Shown here one piece after another: positions 1 through 15,076 of a stretch of DNA of 64,000 nt. The notes under the pieces were generated by a model, which was not told the DNA's origin, searched no databases, and saw only the letters and a program-made list of their open reading frames with translations. Position 1 is the stretch's first letter, and each line of letters starts with the position of its first letter. This DNA comes from Plasmodium malariae. Taxonomy: Eukaryota; Apicomplexa; Aconoidasida; Haemosporida; Plasmodiidae. Location: assembly GCF_900090045.1 (NCBI RefSeq), contig NC_041784.1, forward strand, positions 1,123,501 through 1,187,500. Direction: 5' to 3'. The position numbers were made by a program, and so were the translations under genes.

Positions 1-719
1 GATCATGTTTTAAATTTTAAACTTAAAATATGTTGTATATGCTAAAATAAGTTATTCATACTTAAATATAAGTTCGTCTTAAAGACAATTATTATTCCTT
101 GAAAAATAATAATATAAATGAAAATATTGTGCTTATGCCAGAATGTGTAAAAGCTAAAGGCTCCTCTAATGTAAAGAGTTCAGCTTAACATTTTATTCTA
201 GGTGCACTATATTAAAATGAAGATAAAAAGTAAACATAATTATTAAAAGATTAAAATTATAAATAAAGCACAATACATAATGAATAAAATCAACCACCAA
301 TATTTTGTCGTTCGTGCAAATGTATATAGACATATAATGAAAGTTATATAAAATGTATTTTTATGTATAAAAATAAAACTGTGTCGAAAAAATAGTTTTA
401 CAATGACAAAATCACAAAAAAAAAAGATTAACAATGCTAAATGTAATATTAAATAAAAAGAATGTAAAACTAAAAAGTAGTAGCTTTTATGTAAAAATTA
501 CATGTTAACAAAACACAAAATATTTATAAGTTTCTTAAACTATATATATACAAGTTCGAAAAAAGGAACAATATATAAAAAAAACTAAGAATCTTTTATT
601 TATAACTCAACATGGAATAAGCGGTTCGAACTTAATAAAACTTCAGACTAAAAAAAAAGAAGTTCAATAAATATATTGTTATATAATATATATAACGCAT
701 TAATTACTATACAGTACTT
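1..719. other. intergenic, no gene seen
   Basis: A+T-rich DNA left of the centromere-like block. Open frames here are short, low in complexity and without a coding signature. I see no RNA gene. The tRNA-like string near 623-631 lacks a T-arm stem. Confidence 0.6.
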
Positions 720-3110
<2,391 letters not shown>

Positions 3111-6100
3111 ATTTTAACGTTTTAATTTTTTATACATATTTCAGTATACTTTTGAATTGATTAAATAAATTTTGTATTTTATTTTATTTTTTTTTATGAT
3201 TTTTGTAATTTCCTTAAAGATAGACTTATATTAACAATAATATTAAGCAGTTACACAATTTTCATTATTATTATTATGCTTAAAATGTATATCTATATCT
3301 AAAACTAGTTTTTGTGTTTAATTATATTTTTGTTGCATGAATCATCTTTATACTTTTAAGAACATTTTTTACGTTTTAACGATTTTGAATAGAATTCCTT
3401 GATATCATTTTTTTTTACTCCTTTTATTCATATTATATTCATAACTTATAAAAGAATATGTTTTAATGGATAAGACACTAAAGTAATTTTAATGAACTCT
3501 TCTAATTCTTTTTTTTTTTTTATTATTTTTTATCCAATATTTTGATACATTTCATACATGAAAATTTATAACTTTTTGAACTTGAACGTGTAATTTTTTA
3601 ATAATTAAGAAATCTATAAATATGAGTAAGAACAATACAAAAAATTAACACGTATAATTGTAAGGTTGATGCAACAAATTTTATGTTATCAACGTAAATA
3701 TATAAAGTTTCTGTGAAGTTAATACTTGGACAGCAGAATCATAAACAGCAGAATTCAGTATGATGTACTTATTGGAAATTAGTTTTCTTTCGAAATCCTA
3801 AACATTTTTATAATTGCACAGAAATACTTTATACATTTTGTAAGAATATTTTAAAAAAATTTTAATATTTTGTAATTTGAGATATTTTTAATGGTTGGTT
3901 ACCACTTCTATCTTTTTTTCATCAGTGTACCAAAAGGCATATTTTTCAAAAAAAAGAATTATTTTTTAAACATTTGTGTGAATACTACACTATATAATAT
4001 TATAATGTATTTATAATTTTCCGTATTATTTTCAAAATAATCAAGTATATTTGAATATGATTCCTGTCTTAAAAATAAAATTCTATATGTATTTGAAGTC
4101 CTTTTTATTCGCTCAAAATAGAATTACCTTTTTTCTTTAAGTGCTTACCTTTTTAATAATCAATTTATATTATATATTTTATATCATCATATATGATTAA
4201 ATAAAATAAAGTATATTTTTTTATAGCTTATATTTTGTAATAATTTTTATGTATCATATGAATTGGTGAATGTGCATTATATTCATAACATTTCTTTCAT
4301 ATTTAAGCTCTATATGGTATATTTTCATCCGAAAATAAACATACGCTAGTTAACATTCTAGAATAACTTTTTTATGAATATATGTATTCTTATTAAAATA
4401 AACGTATATATATACTTGAGAATTTGAGTAATTTACTAAATGAAATTTACAATAAAATTTTTTGAAGTGTATTCGTTCTATTTCTACTGAAGTTTCATAA
4501 TATTTTTTATTAAGATATGTTGTAAATGAACTACTAAAAATTTCACAAAATAAAAAAAAATTAAAAAACGTTTTTTTTGAAAATACAAATATTAACATTA
4601 GGAAAATATGAATTTTTTAAGATATAAATAATAAACTTTATAATTTTTTTTAAAATTATATTTTCATAGTTTACGTAAAAAGGAATTTATAAAACATGAT
4701 ATGACATAAAAGGCTCAGTATAATTAATTTATAAGAACATTAAAAAAGACATTCTTAAATATTGTAACTTCCTACACCGCTAAGAAAAAACACTTTTTTT
4801 TATTAATCTTTTAATAGAACATTAAATTATTGACATATATGAAAATGTAGCAAAATGTGGCAGTTCAAAAATTATTTTAAAAATCATCGCAAAAATTTAT
4901 AGAAGTATATTACTTGCCATTTTTTTTTATTTAATTCTTAAAAACGATTTAAAAAAAAGAAAATATTGTAATAAATTTTTTTTTATAAATATTATAAATA
5001 TCTAGCGAAAATATTACAGGAACAAAGTAATCAACATACTATTATCTGAATTAATAAAATTACTTTTTTTATAACATATATAAAAATCTAAATGATAAAT
5101 TAATTATGTTATAGTATAAATGAATGAATCGACTAACACATTATGCATAACTAAAGTTACTAATGCTTATAAAATGGAATAAATACACCTTGGAATTGTC
5201 CAAAAACTTTCATTTAAATACGCGAAAAATTTTCTGGAAATTTATAAGTATAATTGTATTTCATTTATTTCGCATAAAACGCAAAAGAATATGAATCCTT
5301 AGCATATATATGTTATTATAATCGCTTGATTTAATAAAAGATGTACGCTTGAATTAAAACATTTATAGAAATGGTAAATTTATGTATTTTACAATTGAGT
5401 AAAAACCTGACAATAATAAATGATTTAAATTAAAAAAAAGTAACATTTTATTATTATTTAATGAGTACTTATGATAAATATAAATCCATTAAATTATGTT
5501 TTTATAGGAATCTGTAGAACTTTTCCACATCGAACAATATTTTTGGTCCTCTAATACGGATATATTTAAAAAAATAGATTGTATGGAGAAAAAGATTAAA
5601 TATTTACTTGAGATATAATAAACATTATAATTTTTACAAGAAAAATTATCAGTTTACAGCTAAAAATATGATTGTCTGTGTAAAATTTTTTTTTCTTTTA
5701 TTTTACATCAATAATATCTAATAAAAAATGGACGAAAAAGTTAATTTTAGTTATTTTTTTTTTTTAATATGTGAAACTATAATCTTATAAGCTAAAAAAT
5801 CAAAAGATATTATTCGGACTTATGTTTACATAAATATAACATTTTATATTTAATGATTTATAATAGGAAACATGTAATACATGTACATTAATAATAAAAA
5901 GGGAATACATAAATTATTTGTTATAAAACCAATAGATATATTTTTTATTACAGAACAAAAGTATTAGATGTATATAAATTTAATAAATTTAGATATTTGT
6001 GCACATTTTTTTTTTGTGACATTTTTTGTTATAAGTTTATTATAAGAAATACAATATCAAAATGTATAAAAAAAAGTCAATTCATAAAATTATTAAATAA

Positions 6101-6534
6101 AATAGACAGTCTTATATATAAATTTTGGTACTATTCAAAATATGGAAAAAAAAATTCATATATTTTATTAAAATATATATATTAATACTAAGCTTTATAT
6201 GGATCCCATAATTGTTCTAAATGTAAACACAAATATAAATGTTTATACAAAATTATATTAAATAAAAAAAATTCCAAGTATAACATCATAAAAATGTAAA
6301 ATGTTTATAATAATACTAAATTTGTTTGATTTCAAATATAACTTTATTAATAAATTCTACAATAATAATATATAATTTCTAAAAAATTGGAAGAATTACA
6401 AAATTTAAAAAAAAAATTTAATTTTTACTATATATATATATAATCTTCTATTTTATAATTCATTTCACTTCTTAATAATATAATGATTACGTTTAAGATA
6501 ACCATAATTAAAAATAAAATGTTACTAATTCAAT
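3111..6534. other. intergenic, no gene seen
   Basis: About 3.4 kb of roughly 85% A+T sequence between the centromere-like block and the 3' end of the SR protein gene. Only short frames, without convincing splice-linked exons. It presumably holds the 3' UTR of the SR gene at its right end. Confidence 0.6.
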
Positions 6535-8342
6535 TTAATTGCTTACATTTCCATTAACACTATCATCTACTATATTAGCTATATTTTCTTCTGCACTAGC
6601 TTTTTTTCTTCCTCTTCTACCCCTTTTTGGTTTTGCTTCTGAAGCTGCTGCTTTTTTGGTTTTTTGATTTTTATTTGAATTTGAATTTTCTTTATTATTT
6701 TCTTTTTCTTCAGATTTATCTCTATTGCTTTTATTTCCATCATTAGAAACACTTTTTAAATCTTCATTTCCACTTGCTTTATCATTATTTTCCTTTATGT
6801 CCTTATCATCTGTGCCCTTCTTTTTCCTTATATTTTTTGTAACTTTTTTAGTTCTTTTATCAACTGTTTTCTTTTTTTCGTCATTACTTTTGTTTTTTTC
6901 TATGGCGCTGTTTCTTTCTGAATTACTACGCGATTTGTAACTCTTTTCAGTTTCACTTAACTTACCATTGCCTTTATCTTTTTGAACTTTTTCCATTTCA
7001 CGGGAACCACTTTTATAATGAGATTTATTGGATTCACTATGGCTTCTTTTTCTTTTCTCCTTTTTTTCATCACTTGAGCTATGTTCTCTTTTCGAACTTT
7101 TACTTAAGGTTCTCTTTCTACTTCTAAAATCACTCCCATCTTCACTTACGCTCCTTTTTCTACATCTATATTCACTTCCATCTTCACTTATACTTCTTTT
7201 TCTACCTTTATATTCACTTCCATCTTCACTTAAGCTCCTTTTTCTACTTATATATTCACTTTCATCTTCACTTATGCTTCTTTTTCTACTTTTTTTATTT
7301 CCATCTTCACTTATACTTCTTTTTCTACCTTTATATTCACTTTCATCTTCACTTAAGCTTCTTTTTCTACTTCTATATTCACTTTCATCTTCACTTATGC
7401 TTCTTTTTCTACTTTTTTTATTTCCATCTTCACTTATGCTTCTTTTTCTACTTTTTTTATTTCCATCTTCACTTATACTTCTTTTTCTATCTTTATATTC
7501 ACTTCCATCTTCACTTATACTTCTTTTTCTACTTTTTTTATTTCCATCTTCACTTAAGCTTCTTTTTCTACTCCTATATTCACTTCCATTTCTTCTAGCA
7601 CTTTCACTTTTTTCGTTACTTACGCTTTTACTATAACTGTTATTTTTTGCATTTTCCTTTTCTTCATACCTACTAGATTGTTTGCTTAATCTAACACTTG
7701 AATTATTACGTATATATTTTTTCTTTTTATAACTTCTTTCATCACCTCTTGATAAATTTCTTGATTTACTTCTACTACCTTCTTCATTTCTTTTACCATC
7801 TACGCTGTAACTTCTTTTACCTTTATATTCATTTTTTCTTTGCCTAATTTTATCGTATTTACTTTTGTTTTTATTATAATTTGTACTATCACTATTATAA
7901 TCATATCTATTATTTCTTTTTGTTGATGTGTTACTATATTTGTTGTGTCTTCTTGATCTATTTCTAGCCGATAATCCAGATTCCTCACTATATCTTCGTC
8001 TTTTTTTATATCTGGGACTATAGTAATCATTTCTATGTCTTTTCGTATATGAGAACCCCCTTTTATCTTTTCTAACTTTTATATTTGTAACCTGATCATA
8101 AACTTTAAATTCGGCACCATCAAACTTTTCAATCGCATATAACATATCATCGTAACTAATAAATTCTACTATTCCTTTTCCATACTCGATGTTAGCAAAT
8201 CCTACATCACCACACTGTCTCATAATGTCTTTTAAATGTTGCCATTTACAGTTGTCTGGCAAATTACTAACAATAAGTCGATGTTCGGTTCTTAATGGGG
8301 GTCCAATTCCTTCTTCTTTTTTTCTATATTTTCCATAGCTAT

Positions 8343-8373
<31 letters not shown>

Positions 8374-9710
8374 AAATATATTGTACATTTTATGTTTTAT
8401 TTATTTTTTAAATATATCTTAAAAAAAAAATATTTCGAACCCTCTGTTTTCTCCTGAAAATTCAACGCGTAAACGATAACCATCATATTTATAACCGTCT
8501 CTTCTTTCTATTGCATATTCTGCATCTCTAATATTAAAAAAAAAAAAAAAACGATGGAATAACATTAAAAATTTTCATTTTAAAATATAAGCGTAAATAG
8601 AAATGTATGTATACACATAAAACTATTATGTCATTAACATTTTTTTTCGTAATTTTCATTATTTAAAAATGAATATTTCTAATAACTGTAAAATAATATT
8701 TCATATTTTGTTATCAATTATTGGGATTAGTAACTATTATGTAATATTTATATACACATATATGAGATACAAAATAATATATATTTCACATTTTTTTTAT
8801 AATATCCAAACAAGATATATTCTTAAAAAGCAAATTACTTTAAAAAAAAAAAAAATAAATAATGCTTTCATTTGTTATTATATAATACTTATTCCAGACA
8901 TGTAACAACTCTTCACAAAACTAAATAATCTTTATTATTATAATTCACAGAAAAAGTTCTTATTTTTACAATTTTTTAATTTGCAATATACATAAAGATT
9001 AGAGGTGTATATGTTAATTAAGATATAAATTAAAAGAAATGAAAATATAACATTTTTACATTTTTTTTTTAATATAACAAACGTGTAACTTATATAAATT
9101 TAAATATATATTATAAAGAAGGCACCCACTGTTCATGTGAAATTCTAGCACAAATAATTGTGTTCATCATAACTGATGGCATTCAAAGTCATTATTTTTT
9201 TTACATTATACCATATATATAATCGTATTCATGTATACTATTTATAATACATATCTATAAATACAGTTTTTCCATGTATATTTGTTATTCTTATTCTCCA
9301 TTTTTTTTCTTAATCTTACTTGACATCGGAAAAATGGACAAAAGCGTATGATAAACTAACACTAGAAGACCTTGTTCTTTTTATATCTATGTATTTTATA
9401 CGTCCAAACTAAAAATATAAAATAAGTAAATATTTTTTATTGATTTCATGTAAGATAATAAAGCATAAATTATGTACACAAGGAAATTATCACTGAAAAA
9501 TATTTAAATACATAAAATGAATAAGAACAAAAATTTCATGTTATATAAAAAAAAAAAATAATAATAATTTAATAAAAAAATTAGACGTGTAACATATATA
9601 AAAACCTTTCCAAATAAATCGTAGACCTCTTCTTCTATGATATTTCCTGGTAAATTTCCTACATATATACACGATGGGGTTTTGCTGTATCTTGAAGATT
9701 TATAACTCAT
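6535..9710 (-). CDS. serine/arginine-rich splicing factor (SRSF4-like), 4 exons
   Basis: Nuclear SR protein that binds pre-mRNA and directs splice-site choice. Exons: 9710-9606, 9408-9320, 8527-8441, 8338-6535, all GT/AG, giving about 694 residues. The ATG at 9710 opens RRM1 (about residues 13-82) with RNP2-like CIYVGNL and RNP1-like YAFVHF. RRM2 (about 108-175) carries CKWQHLKD, a variant of the SWQDLKD signature of SRSF1-type second RRMs. The rest is a long RS domain with tandem [13 protein letters not shown] repeats (DNA about 7110-7600), then a basic [10 protein letters not shown] stretch resembling an AT-hook. The hydrophobic N-terminus seen if exon 4 is read alone is intron sequence. 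Intron 2 is long (792 bp). Syntenic with P. falciparum PF3D7_1022400 (from memory). Family certain; exact orthologue number less so. Confidence 0.93.
7110..7600 (-). repeat. RS-domain coding minisatellite (RKRS-SEDG units)
   Basis: Inside the SR protein a unit encoding RKRSISEDG with a variable linker (NKKS, SEYKS or SEYKG) is repeated about a dozen times. The DNA period is about 36-42 bases, with unit-to-unit variation. It extends the phospho-acceptor RS domain. Confidence 0.85.
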
Positions 9711-10871
9711 TTTATTATTTAAAATTACAATACCATTAAAATAAATATATTTATATTAATTTCGCAATAATATTTTTTAACAACTTATTAAAGATCATGT
9801 ATATAAATATATTATTATAATAAAAAAAGTTTCGTCGAAAAAAAAGGAAAAGGCGAAGGAAAGAATGAACAGAATAATGAATGAAAGAAAGAAGGGGTAT
9901 AAGGAGAAGGTATACGTTTATATACACACATATAACAAAACATATATGAACAGAAACTATATGTTGTCCTTTAAAATCCCTTAAACAATTAATATTTATG
10001 TAACATATTTTATATACATTTTTATAAAAATTTACATATGTAATATATTTTTTAAAGATATTTTTTTTTTTAATATGAATAATATGTAGTTTGCAGCATA
10101 AAATAAAAAAAGTCTAACAATTTGACTTTAACATTTAATTTCTTTTCAAGTAAAAATTTATGTGAATAAATTATGTAAATATATATATAATAAATGTTTA
10201 AGAGAAAGAAGAATTATTATTTGCTTCATACTTTGGTTATTTTTCAAAACATTGAGAAATGCATATTTTATTAAAAATATAATTCAAAAAGGGTTATATA
10301 TATATATATATAACATACATAGGTATATTTATTTATAAGGAAAAAAATATAAAATAGAACATATAAATGAATATATATATAATCATACATAATTATTTAA
10401 AATACATACAAAATATACTAGCTTAAAATTAATATAATATGTATTGGTTTTTGCTTTGAAGTTATAATTATATATCCTTTCATAAAAATATGAAAAAAAA
10501 ATATATAATATATAAAAGTGTATATAATTTTCTTGTATCTTTTTCTGTATTTTAAAATAAAAAAAAAAAATCAATTTAATAATTTTTTATTGTACAAAAT
10601 ATGATTTAAAATTAATGCAAACAAGAAAAATGGTTTATATTGTTTTTATTCGCTCAACTAAACGTCATATATGCATTTTTTCTGTATAAAGAAGTATATA
10701 TATATTATTACTATTAAAAACCATAGGATTACTCTTTAATGGACTCTCCTTATATAATATAAAAAATTTTATATATTCTTGTTAACATTAGAAAAAATTT
10801 GGGTATACAAATTAGATGTTTTTTTTCCTCTCCTTTTTGAATATTTATACAAATTTCATTTCATTAGAAAA
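9711..10871. other. intergenic, divergent promoter region
   Basis: Upstream of the SR protein start. A+T-rich, with short TA runs and T/A homopolymers. No coding exon that I can support. Confidence 0.5.
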
Positions 10872-11878
10872 ATGAAGGATAAAAATGGAGATTATGTTGT
10901 GTATATATATTATAATCGAAATAATATTATGAAAAAATGCACAGATCAGGTAAATATCCTATGCTCTTTGAGTATAAATTAAGTATATATACATTTAATA
11001 TATTTATATATATATGTACATATTTGTAAGTAAATTTTATTTACGTAATATCCAAAGCAGTACATTTACTATATAGTTGCACATACAAAAAATTTATAAC
11101 GCTTTGAAGTTTTATTAGATTTGCCATAATATCTTTAAAATATAAATAATATATGAAAGGCTACAAATATTAGTACACGAAAAAAGAAAAAAAAGCCAAA
11201 AAAAGCTGGTTGATGGAAAAGGTGTATAAAGGATATTGTGCAAAGAGTTCTTATTTCTTCTTTATTAAATTTGTATGAATTATGAATGTATATTTTTTGT
11301 TTTAGAAAAAAGTACTTTTTACATATGGAAAAATATGTTTTTATAAAGGTAGTAAAATATTATATAAAGCATAAAGCAGTATATAATACAAAGAAACGAA
11401 TTGTTGTTTAAGGGAAAAGTGTAATTTATAAGTTATATTTTAAAAATGCATATGCACCACCCTTATATGTATGTTTGTTATAATTTTTTATATCATATTT
11501 CTTGTTCACGGAATGGTAGTATCATTATAAATATTTGTACATAAATTTCATTTTATGTTTAAAATGTTTTTTTATCTTGCTTTACTATTTACTGAACTGT
11601 GTGTATTATTCATGAATATACGTAATATTTCATGAAAGTGTATATATATATGAGGATACATATATACGTACGTACCTACATGTACACATACTTAAATATA
11701 TACATATTAATAGAAAAATGACAACAAACTTTTTTGTATTATTTGTTATATATGTAATTACTATAAAAATTACGAAAAGATAATTTGATTGATAATAAAA
11801 TGGCTTCTTTAAAAATACAGTTATAAGGAGATATAGAATTTGTTTATGTCTTCTTTAGAATTTGTGAGAATTTTGTAA
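10872..11878 (+). CDS. candidate 4-exon microprotein, unrecognised
   Basis: Four short open segments join in phase across GT/AG introns: 10872-10949 (starts ATG, MKDKNGDYVV), 11306-11348 (after a tttttgttttag acceptor, KKVLFTYGKI), 11413-11468 (KSVIYKLYF) and 11837-11878 (ending TAA). The product is about 72 residues, basic and Tyr/Phe-rich, without a signal or membrane segment. I recognise no family. Exons 1-3 are supported by coherent phase and good splice sites; exon 4 is the weakest. It lies between the SR gene and citrate synthase, where I recall no P. falciparum gene. It could be chance. Confidence 0.4.
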
Positions 11879-12644
11879 TTCCATTATAAATATAGATTCT
11901 TTGTTTTTTAAAGAATAGTTAAATTTTCGTGAAGAAACGAAGCACACATGCTGTGTCTTCTGCATATATGTATAAAATAAATAAATAAATAGATATATAT
12001 GTATGCACTCAGATCCGATTTTACCCTTTCTTAATTTAACTCCAAAAATGCACCTAGTTTCAAACTAGAAAACCACATTTCCAAATGACGTTCGACTGAT
12101 TCAAAAAATATGGATACAACTTAATGGTATTTTTTTTTTTTTTTGTCAATTTTTTTGTTCCTTTTTGGAAATAATTGTTCATTATCAAAAAAAAAAAAGC
12201 GCTATAGAAAATATAAAAAAATTACAAAAGAGTAACAATTTTTTTTTTAAAAGCTTGCTGTTTTTTTTGCTAAAATATTATTTTTATTTGTTCTGAGGGA
12301 AGCATATTATAGCAGAACAACGTATATGTAACTACATCAATTCATTATATACGCGTATATAGGAATCTGTTAGAAGTATAAAATGAACACCCTAAAAAAT
12401 TAGAAAAATATTAACTTTCGCGTAAATTAGAAAGTTCTCCATAAATATATTTTTCACCCAAAATTTTACATTAATTACATATATGTATGAATGTACGTAC
12501 ATATGTATTGGCGTATGTATGCATGCATTATTTACATATATACATTTATGCAAAAATGAGATATGCTCAAAATATAAAAATTATCGGGTGCACACATAAT
12601 CACATGCACATGTTAAAAACTTTGTAAGTTTTTCTTTTTTTTTT
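11879..12644. other. intergenic region 3' of citrate synthase
   Basis: Contains a 15-base perfect palindrome at 12054-12068 and a TGCATGCA site at 12520-12527. No ORF of note. Most of it is probably the 3' UTR of citrate synthase. Confidence 0.5.
12520..12527. promoter_or_regulatory. TGCATGCA, ApiAP2-type motif
   Basis: Exact palindromic TGCATGCA. Some Plasmodium ApiAP2 factors bind this octamer. It lies 3' of citrate synthase, so a role here is doubtful. Confidence 0.25.
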
Positions 12645-14354
12645 TTATTCGAATTCCTCAATTTTAACATAATTCCTTTCGCATATTTTTTTTAAATTGT
12701 GTATGTCTACCGACTTGGGTCGCTCTAATGGATACATTAAACCCCTTGATAAAACTAGTTGGGACATTACACCTATGGATCTAGAGATAGCAAAAAGTAC
12801 CGTATAATATTCCGGGTATTTAATGCCATAGTGATATAATAGAGAACCACTGTAACAATCTACATTAGGATATGGATTTTTCACTTTACCAGTAGCTGAA
12901 AGTATTCCTGGTATTACTTTATAGCACATTTCAAGTATTTGTACTATTGGGTCATCTGGAAAATGAGTTAAGGCAAAATTTCTGAGAGCTAAAAAACGGG
13001 GATCGGGGACTCTTAGAACTGCATGACCATATCCCGGTATAACTCTTCCGGAGTTAAGAAAATTTTGCGCATATTTTTCAATAAAACCATATGTTAGTTG
13101 TTTATCACCTAAGTGTTTTTTTATATCCAATAAAAATTTTAAGCATTCTTGGTTAGCTAGTCCATGTAAAGGACCATACAATGCGATAGCACACCCAGAA
13201 AAGGACAAATATGGATTACCTAAAGTACTTCCAATTAAATGAGATACATGTGCACTTGCATTTCCTCCTTCATGATCACTGTGTAGTAAAAAATAAAGTC
13301 TTAACAAATCTCTCACTTCATTATCTTCATAACCTATTAATTTTGTAAAATTAGCTGACCAATCAAGATCAATATCTAATTCTATACCTTCCCCTTTTTT
13401 AATAGTATTATCTATAAAAGTTCTCTTATAAATATAAGCACCGATAACTTGAATTTGTGCTATTAAGGAAACAGCATCTTCCAAAATGTATTTCCAGTAT
13501 TCTGTTTTTAATATTCCTGTAGAATATTTTAATTTAAATAAAGATAAAGATTCCAAAAAAGAAACTGTTGATATTAATTGACTCATTGGATGTGTAAATG
13601 TTGGTATATTATCAATAAATTCAAAAACAAATAACGGAATTTTTTTAGCTCTGCAATATAATTCTCTTGAAAAAAGTTTTAAGTCATCAACAGCTGGTAT
13701 TTCTTTTGTTAATAAATACCAAAACATAGCTTCAGCCATAGGATATTCACAAGTATTGTCCCATTTGGGAAAATCTTTTAATATCTTATCTACAGGTCTA
13801 CCTCTAAATAAAATTCCTTTTCTTTTTTCTAAAATGGAAGTATCAGTAATTAAAGTTATTGTATTTCTCAATCCACCAATTACATTATTTGGTGTACATA
13901 TAGATATGGGTGTATTTGGATATGTATGCATAATTGTTTTTATTTTTTCTTTCGTTTTCTGTATACAGTCATACGTTTTTTCCTTCAAAATGGTCATAAT
14001 AACAGATTCTTCATTATCTATACTATTAATATTTTCTTTTATTTTAGCATAATTTTCTAAGTATAAGTTTCTTTCATAACTATTATTACTCGAAAAATAA
14101 CGAGCATTGTTTGTTCTCATTACATTAGTTCTATTACCTACTAACCCATGAACATCTGAACAATTAAAAGAATTCTTCTTCTTCTCATTTGTTAATTTTT
14201 TTACATTATAATTCCTTAATTGTATCACATGACAACTATTCCTACGTTTATTATGAAAATTCTCATTTTCTAAACAATGTGCAAATATGTTATTAAGTTC
14301 TACTTTATTCCTCGTAAATGCGTTGTTGCGTGTAATGTTGCCGATTCTTCCCAT
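12645..14354 (-). CDS. citrate synthase, mitochondrial
   Basis: Condenses oxaloacetate and acetyl-CoA to citrate at the entry of the mitochondrial TCA cycle. Single exon. An upstream in-frame ATG at 14369 gives 574 residues; I prefer the ATG at 14354 (569 residues) because it opens an Arg/Asn-rich, acid-poor leader (MGRIGNITRNNAFTRNK) suited to import. In the 574-residue numbering, substrate and catalytic residues are visible: H366 in SDHEGGN, H402 in GPLHGLANQE, H449 in PGYGHAVLR and D504 in NVDCYSG, with Arg at 530 and 550. These correspond to the His-His-Asp centre of type I citrate synthases. The N-terminal extension of about 120 residues is longer than usual. Orthologue of P. falciparum PF3D7_1022500 by synteny (from memory). 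Confidence 0.96.
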   Translation of the reverse strand: MGRIGNITRNNAFTRNKVELNNIFAHCLENENFHNKRRNSCHVIQLRNYNVKKLTNEKKKNSFNCSDVHGLVGNRTNVMRTNNARYFSSNNSYERNLYLENYAKIKENINSIDNEESVIMTILKEKTYDCIQKTKEKIKTIMHTYPNTPISICTPNNVIGGLRNTITLITDTSILEKRKGILFRGRPVDKILKDFPKWDNTCEYPMAEAMFWYLLTKEIPAVDDLKLFSRELYCRAKKIPLFVFEFIDNIPTFTHPMSQLISTVSFLESLSLFKLKYSTGILKTEYWKYILEDAVSLIAQIQVIGAYIYKRTFIDNTIKKGEGIELDIDLDWSANFTKLIGYEDNEVRDLLRLYFLLHSDHEGGNASAHVSHLIGSTLGNPYLSFSGCAIALYGPLHGLANQECLKFLLDIKKHLGDKQLTYGFIEKYAQNFLNSGRVIPGYGHAVLRVPDPRFLALRNFALTHFPDDPIVQILEMCYKVIPGILSATGKVKNPYPNVDCYSGSLLYHYGIKYPEYYTVLFAISRSIGVMSQLVLSRGLMYPLERPKSVDIHNLKKICERNYVKIEEFE

Positions 14355-14661
14355 TTTTGAAAGGCACATAAATATATATACATATATCTGTATATATATC
14401 TGTATATATATCTGTATATATATATGTATATTTATATATATTTATATATGTATATATATGTGGGTACACTTGATTTATGTTATTCTTTCCTTAAATTTAT
14501 GTTCATTAATTCATATACAAACCTTTGTATATGTAAAAAAACATAGTGCGTTGTATGGGTAAAAAGTCTAATATGTAAACACAAAAAACGAAGATATAAA
14601 AAAATAAAAAATTTTTTTTTTTTTTTTTTTCAAATTCAAGTTCTATATATTAACATAAAAG

Positions 14662-15076
14662 ATGAAACAATGGAAAAATAATAAGGACATGTACAAATTT
14701 TACGGTTTAAGAACAATCAATATATATGGATCTTACAAAATTTCACATATTGAGAAAAAAACGGGATTAAAGGTATTATATTTTCCTGAAGTAAATATTT
14801 ATTTTTGTTATGAATGCGTATATATACATATATATATATATAATTACATAAGTTTATGTGTATATAATATAGAAAGTCCTATTAAAGGAGTTTGTTTTGC
14901 GGGGAAATTTTAAGATCCAAAGTTTTAATATAAAATATAAAGTATATTTAATTATTTTTCAATATCATTTTTTATTATCATCTTTTAGCATTTTTTTTTC
15001 TGTTTTTGGATTATCGTTAAAGCTTTTCGTTTCAATTTGTATGTGTGCTATAATTTTTTGTTTGTTCATGTTTTAG
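14662..15076 (+). CDS. candidate 2-exon small membrane protein, unrecognised
   Basis: Exon 1, 14662-14772, starts ATG (MKQWKNNKDMYKFYGLRTI) and ends AAG|GTATTA. Exon 2, 14873-15076, follows a tatataatatag acceptor in phase and stops at TAG, giving about 104 residues. The first 60 are basic; the last 45 are strongly hydrophobic and could form two membrane helices. It is divergent from citrate synthase. T-rich DNA gives hydrophobic frames by chance, so the second exon is uncertain. A further acceptor (tcatcttttag, near 14985) would give a different tail. No family recognised. Confidence 0.33.

Noticed and set aside
243..434. 63-codon minus-strand hydrophobic ORF
   Set aside because: T-rich DNA on the sense strand gives Phe/Ile runs by chance; nothing supports expression.
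623..631. GGTTCGAAC, resembling a tRNA T-loop
   Set aside because: No paired T-stem around it and no acceptor or anticodon arms can be formed on either strand.
7028..7636. 202-codon plus-strand ORF rich in Leu/Phe/Ser
   Set aside because: Antisense shadow of the RS-domain repeat array.
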